This document shows positions 25,076 through 35,769 of a stretch of DNA of 64,000 nucleotides, in pieces (the stretch's first letter is position 1; every line of letters begins with the position of its first letter). Below the pieces are notes generated by a model. It saw nothing but the letters and a program-made list of their open reading frames with translations. It ran no database searches and was not told the DNA's origin. The position numbers and the translations under genes were made by a program. The stretch covers positions 402,501-466,500 of the forward strand of contig JABMCL010003296.1 of NCBI GenBank assembly GCA_018857735.1. Direction: 5' to 3'. This DNA comes from Alviniconcha marisindica (taxonomy: Eukaryota; Mollusca; Gastropoda; Provannidae).

Positions 25076-25559
25076 ACCAACACTGGCTAGGGCGAAGGGA
25101 GAGCACAAACACCCCACACCTGCTCCTTCCACAAAAAATGCTGGATATAACGACCCCCAACCTAAAAATACCGCAGCTTACCCGACAACAAAACACTAAA
25201 TGCCAAAATAATTGTATACGCTGAGTGAAGCATCAGCAATTAAATGAAAGGGGGCGGGGCAGTGTTCATGGACGCATCGGTGTCATAATCATGCACACAG
25301 ATTAGATCTTGTCACTGTAACCTGAAATGTTCATGGACATATCTGTGAAAACAACTGAAAAGAAGCATCAAATATGGTCAAGCCAACCATGGTCGCCAGA
25401 ACAATAGGAAAGAGCAAAACAAAGACAGTATTTAAAGATGGAGTCAAGAGCAAATGTTTCTACTCTGCACGAATAAGTGTCGGGCGTAAACCAAGTCCCT
25501 CATTCCGTCTTCATCTGCAACACAGATAGAAGAAAATGATGGGATGGACGGGGGTTGGG

Positions 25560-26290
25560 TGGAGGGGGACGGAGGGGGGGGGGGGGCATCTGAGGTGGGT
25601 GGGTACGTTTGGGTAAGGTAGAGTGGGTAAGGTAGAGTGGGATGGGGTAGGTTGGGGTACGGTAGGGTGGGATGGGGTAGGTTGGGGTAAGTTAGGGTGG
25701 GGCATGGGTAGATTTGGGTAGAGTGGGGCAGGGGTAGGTTTGGTTGAGGTGGAGTGGGGCAAAGGTAGGTTTGGGTAAGGTAGAATGCGGTGGGGTAGGG
25801 TAAAGTGTGCTGGGTATGGTAGAGTGGCGTGGGTAGGTTTGGGTGAGGTAGGGTGGAGTGGGGTAGGTTTGGGTGAGGTGGGGTAGGTTTGGGTGAGGTG
25901 GGGTAGGTTCGGGTGAGGTGGGGTAGGTTTGGGTGAGGTAGCGGTGGGTGGAACAGGTTTGGGTAAGGTAGGGTGAGGCAGGAGTAGGTTTGGGTAAGGT
26001 AGGGTGGGGGGTAGGTTGGGGTGGGGGTGTGGGGTAGGTTGGGGTATGGTAGAGTGGGGTAGGGCAGGTTGGGGTGAGGTGGGATGTGACGGGTTGCAAA
26101 AAGGTAGAGTGGGGTAAGGTTGACTGAGGTACGGTAGGGTGGAGCCAGGGTAGGTTTGGGTACAACAAAGTGGGGTAGGGTAGGTGTGGGTAAGGTAGGG
26201 CAGGCCAGAGCTAGGTTTGGGTAAGGTAGAAGAGAGGTGGGGTGGGCATCGGTAGGTTTGGGTATCGTAGGGTAGGGTGGGGTGGGGAGA
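25560..26290. repeat. G-rich GGTAGGTTTGGGTGAGGT array
   Basis: A degenerate array of about 20-35-bp units is made of ggtaggtttggg, tgaggtggggta and aaggtagagtgg words. It is strongly G over C on the plus strand, with many GGG runs that could form quadruplexes. Pro/Thr-rich minus-strand frames are artefacts. Confidence 0.93.
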
Positions 26291-26967
26291 GCGTGAATAC
26301 CTGGGGTTAAACGCCAACAACAGATCTCTAGTTACGTGTTTCGCTTTCTTTTCACACAGTGCTAATCCGCAGTACGGGACCTTACAGGACCTCATGTGGG
26401 CCAAATCAAGTTTCATTCAAACACAAAACATCTGCCTCAGGGAGGCATGGTGCAGTAACATTGGCAGTGCTACTGACAGGGAATAAAATCTCTATGTATA
26501 AAATAAAGAGCAAACGCTCAGTCGACTCACACTCGTATACTTAGACAGTATCATCAAAGCACATGGTTCGAAGAATTTCAAGGGAGGTAATCATGACAAG
26601 GGATCCCAAGGAACGATGACTTCCCTTGCATCTGTGTTAGTATATTCAATTTTAGTTAACACGCTAACCTCATTAGTGTTCCTATGTTTAACCTTTTTTG
26701 ACTGACCATTTCTAATGTTACTGTCATTTAGCAACTATAGCTCGCCTACTACTGATAGTGCTCACTACTTTAGTTGGTCGCACTGCTTTGCATTCCGTTT
26801 GTTCGTTTTGAGATGACCCTGTCCAGTTGGCCCTGATATAACCGTGATGGTTGACTGGGCGTAAAACACCACGTTACTTACTTAGCCTGTTAAGCTGCCA
26901 GGATGCTGAAATCTAATGACCAACTTAGCTACCTTTCAGACAATGTTGTGATCTTGAAATATAAATG

Positions 26968-27185
26968 TGAGGCAGTTTGGCCTAGCGCTAAGGCATGTGG
27001 CTGGTAAGCAGAAGGACCTTGGTTCGATTCTGCTTTGGCTCTCCTTTCTCTCCAGAAGTTGTGGTCTCTGGACACTGTCTTGTGACTATGTCCCTCACAA
27101 TTAATGAGACATCAAAATGGCTCTTATCGCTGCCCATCTTGATGCAGACGTCATTATGGTGGTGACAGTGTAGAGTATAGTCTCC
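26968..27185 (+). mobile_element. tRNA-derived SINE family A, copy 3
   Basis: The head has tttggcctagcgctaaggc (A box) and ttggttcgattctgc (B box). The body has gtggtctctggacactgtct and catcaaaatggctcttatcg. The pyrimidine-rich tail passes directly into the 35-bp array that follows. Confidence 0.88.
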
Positions 27186-27530
27186 TCTTCCCCCATCTCC
27201 TGGGATCTCGGTCCCTTCCCTCTTCCCCCATCTCATGGGATCTCGGTCCCTTTTCCCCCATCTCCTGAGATCTCGGTCCCTTCCCTCTTCCCCCATCTCC
27301 TGGGATCTCGGTCCTTCCCTCTTCCCCCATCTCCTGGGATCTCGGTCCCTTCCCTCTTCCATCTCCTGGGATCTCAGCCCCTTCCCTCTTACCTCATCTC
27401 CTGGGATCTCGATCCCTTCCCTCTTCCCCCATCTCCTGGGATCTCGGCCCCCCCCCCCCCCCCCATCTCCTGGATCTCGTGCCTCCCCCCCCCCCCCCCC
27501 CATCTCCTGGGATCTCGGTCTCCACCAGAA
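27181..27530. repeat. 35-bp array grown from a SINE tail
   Basis: The unit is tctcctgggatctcgg plus tcccttccctcttccccca (about 35 bp, about ten copies). It starts exactly where other SINE-A copies have their cttcccccacctcc tail. Confidence 0.85.
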
Positions 27531-28500
27531 CCTCTCTGGCGACAGCCTGGCGTAACCAACCAACGGCAAGTGCATTTAAATACAGATAACCATCCTGCAC
27601 AATGTGAGAGATCTCAATCTGACAGTTTGCGAGCAAAGTGCAATGCTAAAGGTTTCGCCCTGGCCAGCCAGGTACAAAACCCAACACTCACCATTACGCA
27701 GACTCACGTTTAGTCAGGCCAGTCAAAACAGCAATCAGATCTGTCAATGTGGTCAACAAGTGCCGTTAACAGCAAGTCAATGTACAGTATATCCCATTTC
27801 AACATGTACAAATATCAAAGTATGTGACTGTAAAAACACAATGCCATTCTTATTTCGTGTGCAGTTTGTATCAGAGTCGACTGTGCATGCTGTAAAGATG
27901 CACGCAAGCACCCAGCGCTGATAAAACCAAGTTAACATGCAGCTCAAAACACAAAAAAGGTTCAACATGAACAAGCTCCATTTTCCTTATTTATCTTCCC
28001 CGCCGTCACGAGTAATGTCACATCCAATGTGACACAGATTTAAAACAACAGAAATCCATCTTTCTCTCTGTGCCTCTCATGAGTCCCATTCACATTCTTA
28101 TAATTAAAGTTTGACAAGCCCCCCCCCCATCACAATCTTCTCTACTGACCCCCTAAGACCATCTCCCTTACCTCCCCCCCCCCCCACTTCCACCCTCTCC
28201 GCCCCAATCCTAAGCTCCCACAAACCATCCCCTTGTCTGTTCTTTGTCAAAACTGATTTTGCGTAGACAAAAGTCGTCCAGCATCGTAGGGCGGAGCATG
28301 CTGAAGCAAGCATTGTACTGGCTGATGAATTGAAATGAGCAAAAATACACTTCAAACCAGCAAAACAAATTGGCCATGAATATTTGCATGAAATACAAGG
28401 CGACTTGCACTTGAAGCAGGTGAAAAAAAGCACCAAAGTTGACAATGCAAACAGCATGATCTCAACCGATGAAGAAAACACAAAGTAAGTGCACATGGCA
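27531..28500. other. Unique DNA, no gene seen
   Basis: Single-copy AT-rich sequence. No exon recognised on either strand. Confidence 0.5.
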
Positions 28501-28504
28501 TGAC

Positions 28505-29630
28505 GCAACTGATGAAAGGACACTGTGTGCACACAGACTGACCTCATATGATGAAAGGAATACTGTGTACACAGAATGACCTTGATTGATGAAGGGAACA
28601 CTGTGTACACAGAATGACCTTGATTGATGAAGGGAACACTGTGTACACAGAATGACCTTGATTGATGAAGGGAACACTGTGTACACAGAATGACCTCAGA
28701 TGATGACAGGAACACTATGTGCACACAGAATGACCCTGACTGATGAAAGGAACACTGTGTACACAGAATGACCTTGATTGATGAAGGGAACACTGTGTAC
28801 ACAGAATGACCTTGATTGATGAAGGGAACACTGTGCACACAGAATGACCTCAGATGATGAAAGGAACACTATGTGCACACAGAATGACCCTGACTGATGA
28901 AAGGAACACTGTGTACACAAAATGACCTTGATTGATGAAAGGAACACTGTGTACACAGAATGACCTTGACTGATGAAGGGAACACAATGTGCACACAGAA
29001 TGACCTCAGATGATGAAAGGTACACTATGTGCACACAGAATAACCTCAGATGACGAAAGGAACACTATGTGCACACAAAATGACCTCAGATAATGAAAGG
29101 AACACTATGTGCACACAGAATGACCTCAGATGATGAAGAGAACACTATAGTCCTCACACAGAATGACCTCAGATGATGAAGAGAACACTACAGTCCTCAC
29201 ACAGAATGACCTCAGATGATGAAGAGAACATTACAGTCCTCACACAGAATGACCTCAGATGATGAAGAGAACACTATAGTCCTCACACAGAATGACCTCA
29301 GATGATGAAGAGAACACTATAGTCCTCACACAGAATGACCTCAATGGTGCAGGGAACACTGTGCACACAGAATGACCTCAAATGATGAAGGGAACACTGT
29401 GCACACAGAATGACCTCAAATGATGAAGGGAACACTGTGCACACAGAATGACCTCAAATGATGAAGGGAACACTGTGCACACAGAATGACCTCAAATGAT
29501 GAAGGGAACACTGTGCACACAGAATGACCTCAAATGATGAAGGGAACACTGTGCACACAGAATGACCTCAAATGATGAAGGGAACACTGTGCACACAGAA
29601 TGACCTCAAATGATGAAGGGAACATCAAAT
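28505..29630. repeat. 38-bp GAACACTGTGCACACAGAATGA array
   Basis: The unit gatgaagggaacactgtgca plus cacagaatgacctcaaat (38 bp) is repeated about 29 times. Variants are grouped: TTGATT types first, then CAGATGATG types, then about seven near-identical copies from 29380 to 29620. Confidence 0.95.
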
Positions 29631-29884
29631 GATGTGTAAGGGCAAGACATTGTGTTCTATGTACACTGCCAATTGCAATGCTGTTAAGTATTAATAACAA
29701 AAAATGAAGCCACCAAGAAAATATTCTGTCAAATATTTTGTGATTGCTAAAATAAAACGAACTAGTACTTCTTGTGACATAAAACTGATATCTAGTGCAT
29801 TGTGTCTGACAATATATACACTGTTTGTATAAAACATCACATATGCAATGCACTGTACATTTATTGCAAGTGCACCACCCACGC

Positions 29885-30260
29885 AAGAGCATTGTCATAT
29901 ATATGTACAAAGCAATGACTTGCACATACACAGTGATGTTCCACTAGAATCATGTACATATAACAATGTACAATTTATTTGTACAGAACACTGTGCCGTG
30001 TACATAAAGCAATGACTCGCACAGCAATGTACAATAATTATGTACGCAGTGTACAATTCGCACAGAGCACTGTCCTGTGTACACAAAACAATGACTTGCA
30101 AGCACAGTACTCTCATAATTATGTACATGATGATGTACTATTTGCACAAAGCACCGCCCTGTACACAGACAGCAATGACGCACAGTGTAAACAGCGAAGC
30201 ACGTGTGCTCTGATGATTATGTACATAACAACGCGCCTTTTGTACAAAGCAGGGTACCGC
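29885..30260. repeat. Degenerate ~92-bp repeat
   Basis: Three to four loose copies of a unit with gcactgt...gtgtaca, agcaatgactngca and aattatgtac words. Confidence 0.65.
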
Positions 30261-30799
30261 TAGGAACCCGCCCATTAACACATCATTGATGATTCGCCAG
30301 AGACAAAGCAACATATGTCCCAGAGCACAGGGCAGCGCTTTGTACACAAACAGTACACTATACAATATGTACAAGGCTAAATATTTATCCTGACGGAGAC
30401 GGCAAAACCTTTTCCAACATGCACATACACACTCATGGTCTTCAGTAGCTCAGGGCAACTGTTTGTTTTCATCTGGATGCTGATTATGTTACGTTTGAGT
30501 GAAGTTACAATGGGTCTTGCATGTCTTTCATTGTTTCAGATCAAATACAGTAAGAGTCACGCTCCTTTGAAACAAAATCACGCAACATATGGAACTAAAT
30601 TGCACACACATTGTCCACAGTCACTGGCTTTGTGCAAGTTTGGATGTGTTGGTTTTTAATATGTTCATGTAAACTGTCTGTTGTTTTCACATTGCTGTGG
30701 TGTGCTTTGTTGATCCGATACTGTGTATATTGACCGATAATCCCATTTTTATGCACACACACATTTTTTTCAGCACGCTTTCTATGTACGCACACTAAA

Positions 30800-31090
30800 A
30801 CCTTATGTTCCCTTTGTATTCCATGTAAACTTAAATATAATCCCTGAACAAGGACGATCCCTCTTTTAAATTAAACCCACCATTTAAAAACATTCCCTTT
30901 GTATCGCATATAAATCTGAAACTGAATCCTTTCAGGAACAAGGACCATCTGTCATTAAAAATTAAAACACTATTCAAAACCTTCTGCTTTGTAGTCCATG
31001 TAAATTTGAAACTGAATCGCTGAACAAGGACCATCCTTCTTTTAAGAGTTTTTGAAAAAACTTCCCTTTGTAGTCAATGCAAATAAAAAT
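30800..31090. repeat. Degenerate ~105-bp repeat
   Basis: Three diverged copies carry gaacaaggaccatc, ccctttgtagtc and gtaaatttgaaactgaatc words. Confidence 0.65.
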
Positions 31091-32570
31091 CCATCATTAA
31101 AGGCAACTTTTGCTGGAGCTTCAGGTTGGTCTAAAAAGAAAAGAAAAAAAAGTGGGTGGGGGGGTGGGGGTTGTGATTATCAGCTCACCATACTGCACAC
31201 CAAACCCTGCTCACACTATCACTAGTTTTTTTTGTGTGTGTGCTATTTTTGTTATGTGCATGGTGTTTTTACATCTGTGCATGCACATGTATGTTGTGTT
31301 GTATGTGATGTGTGTGTGTGTGTGTGTGCGCGCATGTGCTTAACCATGTAATCAATTTGCATATTTTCCTCATTTTGTTATCTAATGATTCTATCAAGGC
31401 ATAACTACAAACATGACAAGACATGACACATATACATATTCCACTTCAACAATCTCTCTGTTTAGGGTGGGAGATGGCTGTGTAGATCTGAACGTTGGTC
31501 TGCAGAGTGAACAACCTGCCACTAGTCACAGGCGAAAAAGACCACACCTTGTTTTAAATATCCTCCTACAAACAAACTTCCTCTGCCACCGCAACCTTGC
31601 ACAGGGTCATCGTTGACCAAGGTGAGAATGCCAGGAGAAGCTCACACTTAATTTCAAGTATTTAAGTATCCTAGCTCCTTGTGAACATTTTTAACCCTTT
31701 TAATCATGTTTTTTAAGCGCCATCCAAGCCACACACAAAAAGACCACCACCACCTGAGCCAATTAAGCCCCAGGAGGCCTGGCTCTTTAACAAAGGAAGA
31801 AGAAGTAACCTGAAGTATGATGAAGGTGGTGGTGTTTTTGTCTGAAGCGTCCCTGAATCATTATTTGCTGTTTCAATGTTAGAAACTTCTGAAGTTTATA
31901 TAAACCTGATACATAATTATATAACACGAAAACCTAGCACACGAATCACACATTAACATACTATAAAGTGCCCAATGCACTTTTCACTGCGAAAGAGGTG
32001 GGATACACACGATCATTATGAAAACGGTTATCACTGTCGTTATTTGTAAACTCCGGAGCACCGTGAGGCTCGCATAACTGTGAGCCCTGCCTCATCCTTC
32101 ATCTTCATCATTATCATTGCCTTTCTCTCTTCTGGTGTTTTTCCACAATCTACAAACATCATTGCACTATTACAAAAGGACATTCAGTCATGTCCGCAAA
32201 ACCCTGTGCCAGAACCAGACATACGATTTCACTTGTGCAAATCTCAAGTCTATCAGTTGTTTAATATATTGTTCACATACTTCTACAGATTTTGATTTTG
32301 AACAAAACCAAACAAACTTTGGTTCTGCGATACAGATTTGTACTCGGCCCAAAAAAAACAATTTCATGATCTGAAAATGAGCTGCTGTTACCATGTTTTA
32401 AAAATCGCACACTAGGAGAAAGGGTTGGTTGTTACATCCAGTTCTGTGAATATTTCCAACTAACTGTTAAAAATAATTTGATGAGCTACGATAATTTAGC
32501 CAGTTTTAATAACAGCTGAAAAGAGGTTCAAAAGGGTGTGTATGTGTGTGTGTGACACTAAATCTTCAGG
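31091..32570. other. Unique DNA, no gene seen
   Basis: AT-rich, with one short TG tract at about 31308-31328. No coding exon recognised. Confidence 0.5.
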
Positions 32571-32577
32571 TGCATGG

Positions 32578-32942
32578 TGTATCTAGTCTCCATTCGTGTG
32601 TGGCACACCAAGTTTCCATTCGTGTGTGGCACACCAAGTCTCCATTCGTGTGTGGCACACCAAGTCTCCATTCGTGTGTGGCACACCAAGTCTCCATTTT
32701 GTGTGTGGCACACCAAGTCTCCATTCGTGTGTGGCACACCAAGTCTCCATTCGTGTGTGGCACACCAAGTCTCCACTTTGTGTGTGGCACACCAAGTTTT
32801 TTTCCCCCTTCGTGTGTGGCACACCAAGTCTCCATTTTGTGTGTGGCACACCAAGTCTCCATTTTGTGTGTGGCACACCAAGTCTCCATTAGTGTGTGGC
32901 ACACCAAGTCTCCACTTTGTGTGTGGCACACCAAGTCGAGAT
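32578..32942. repeat. 26-bp GTGTGTGGCACACCAAGTCT array
   Basis: About 14 copies of gtgtgtggcacaccaagtct plus ccattc/ccattttg, with a CACACCAAG core. All frames are open because few stops occur in the unit. Confidence 0.94.
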
Positions 32943-33130
32943 TTGTGGGATAAAGAACTACTCGACTTATACCTCACATTTGACCCTCATTTCATTCTCA
33001 CCCAATAACTCACAAAACTGAACAGAAGAGAACAGACAGAATACACTCAACAAGAAGAGGTGATGCAACAAACAGAACTGTGAATAGACGATCTTCGGAA
33101 ATCCAGGGGACTGCACTCAGTAAGCGCCTG

Positions 33131-33166
33131 CAGGCATGGACCTGTATATATATAGGTCCATGCCTG
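33131..33166. mobile_element. Micro-foldback H3
   Basis: Perfect 13-bp arms caggcatggacct / aggtccatgcctg enclose a 10-bp TA loop. A lone arm (aggtccatgcctg) recurs at about 33344-33356. Confidence 0.6.
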
Positions 33167-33363
33167 TGGGTGTAGTGCACAGTCTGCACGCTTTTGTTGG
33201 GGGTACAGTGAGCATGGGGGGAAGATGACGGATACCCGTAAACAAAAGGCAGAAAAAGCACCAGAAATGCACTCACTGTTCAGGGGGAACATGCATATCG
33301 GATAACAGGTTCCCCCAGCTGGTAGTCCAGTATAAATTATAACAGGTCCATGCCTGAAGATCT

Positions 33364-33520
33364 AAAACTGTCGCAGATCGGCTCTTCTCCGCTGCCGCCT
33401 CCATTCAGGGGGCTTCACTCTCCTGGAGTAAGAAAACCCTGTCAAATTATCTTCCCCTGTTATTTCCAGAAATTGTCTATTTGTAAATGATTTTGACAAA
33501 AGGCCATCTTCTTCAGGTGA
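33364..33520 (-). CDS. Possible terminal exon, unknown protein
   Basis: After a T-rich tract and ag (tgttattttttcacctgaag), a minus-strand frame of about 52 codons reads EDGLLSKSFTNRQFLEITGE then a basic end (VKPPEWRRQRRRADLRQF) to TAG. The composition is protein-like but the family is unknown. It lies downstream of the BMPR2 stop and could be UTR, a separate gene's last exon, or chance. Confidence 0.2.
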
Positions 33521-33589
33521 AAAAATAACAAAAATACAACAAACTACCATTACACACAACAAACTACCACTGCAACTTCCCAAGAAGAT

Positions 33590-35769
33590 GGAAAGGAAAA
33601 AGAGGGAAGAGGACGAGGCGAACCAAGAAGAGGACAGACGCTGAGACAGTTAGCTGACAAAAGTGACTTCTGGAACCACTCCTCAGTTACCACAATGCTG
33701 AATGGGGGAACAGGCAGGCGCTCACATCAACATCTGATCAGAATCAAACAAGACACAACATGTCAAAGAGTGGCTCAGTCTCCAGTCAGGATTTGTTGGC
33801 TTGCCAAGTACGTTTCAGCTGTACGTCAGCTGTACGACAACACTTGGCACAATGCATCTGATTGCAACAACTTCTTTGTTGATGTCAAACTTAGCACACA
33901 CACACAAAAAGAAAAAGAAAAAAAGAAAAGAAAAAAAAGGTCCACATACACATTTACAACAATAAAAAAAATACACCCACATACATCACCATGAGTTAAA
34001 AAAGCCTGTTATCCATTCAAATCCCAGATGATCCAGCTGATAAATGTATAGCAAAACACATTTCATTTTGTAAGATTTCCAAATGCATGACCAAATAACA
34101 GCAAAACCGTTTTGCAGCTAAGCTAAACCAAGCACACAGACATAAGTAATAAGTACCATGAAACTTGCTAAGTGAAGAAAAAAGAAAGAAAAGAAACCTC
34201 CAACAAACAGAAAGAAGGTAGAAACTAGGATGGGGTGAGAGGGAGGGGGCAGGGCTGAGGTATATTAACTGTTAAACTGTTAACGTTCACTTGGTTGGAG
34301 AGAATCAGCCCAACTCAAACATTCAATTTCTTCACGGTAACAATTTCACTCATAGTCTAAAAGCAATTCAGTACAACTTCAGCATCAGTTTCTCCCTTGG
34401 ATGACGAATGAACAACGTGCTCCTCAATAACACCGAGTTGAAATGCAAGGGAAGTTTTACGACTAAACATGATATTCCACATAATGACATATCAACTGTT
34501 GTTTGCATTCACCCCAGAAGTTGGCTAGGACAGTGGCTGAGGTAACTATTTCCTATCTGAACTTCCAGGCATGACACCACAATGCCGCAACATCCCCCCA
34601 AATTCTAGTGCTACCACATCGCACAGGACTGACCAACTTTCACACTCTCAAATTAGTCTTGATTCCAGAAAACTGTTCACAGAAAGTCTAAAACATGAAT
34701 GTCTTTTACCTTCTGTGCAAACAGGCTTGTTTAGTTTTTTTGTTTTTTTAAATTTTGACAGAAAATGGCATAGAAAGCCAAACAACTAAAAAACATTTTC
34801 AGATTTCTCCAATCGTGATCACCCTGATATAACCGCACTGGTTGACTGGGCGTAAAACATCAGTTTACTTATTTACTTACTCCAACTGTGTTTCATCAAA
34901 GATGGTTTTTTTCTAAAGCAGTCAGCTGATCCAGTTTTTCTTTCAATAATTTTTGCTTTCATTCAGGTACACAATTATCACTTCCATGTCATCTGCAAAC
35001 CAGCATCATCTTCCACAAAGAACACTACATTCCACACAGAACAATATGTTCCATACAAAACTCTCAGCCAAGTTGTAATCTTTCTCACTTCCATTTCACT
35101 TCCTTCAAATGACACTGTATCTATCAGACCTGTCTCACCACACACAAAACAGGCTGCTTGATATTCTCATTATTAGATTACACTTTGTTTGCCCTTCACT
35201 CACCTCGACTTTCATTTGTCTCTCTCAAGGTCACAGTTTTTATGTTCAAGACTCAAGTACAGAAAAAAATTGTATCTAGCAAAAACCATCATCCCTATGT
35301 GCATTTGCAGTTTACTCCCTTCCCGCTGCACTCCACATCACAAGATGACCCTGTGTGGTTGAAAGGACATTAAAATCCACTCGCTGACAAACTTGTAAAA
35401 TTCTTCATCTTTCTTGCATGAGCTCCTCAACACAATCTACGCCCACGTTTCCAATGATTTCGGATGCTGTTTACATGAATTCCTTTTTCTCTTGAAACTA
35501 ACATACGCACCCCAGCACCCCCCCTCCCCCCCCCCACAAAATAAAATTTCTCTTGAGACTAACATCTGTGTGCTCCCCCTCCCTGCACCTCCCAACCCAA
35601 CATGCTGTGAATTCACTGTAAATTTGGAGCAGTCAGAGTATTTGTACACTTTGCTAACTAACATCACTGTCACACTGACAATTCACTTCGCAGCCTTGCT
35701 TCCATCCAGAATGATTGGCTGTCCCATGCACTCATCAACACCATCCTTCACAGCAGACTCTGGGCAGGT
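33590..35769 (-). other. Possible BMPR2 3' UTR / downstream flank
   Basis: The sequence after the receptor stop codon is AT-rich and mostly unique. I saw no clear AATAAA on the minus strand close to the stop, so the transcript end cannot be fixed. It includes a short repeat relic at about 34820-34880 (tgactgggcgtaaaac followed by ttacttact-type words) shared with 26825-26885 and 16725-16790. A UTR role is inference from position only. Confidence 0.35.

Noticed and set aside
25511..26416. 301-residue Pro/Thr/Leu protein on the minus strand
   Set aside because: Translation of a degenerate G-rich array; no non-repetitive domain.
27181..29630. CRISPR-like regular repeats
   Set aside because: Units are head-to-tail minisatellites without unique spacers, in an animal genome.
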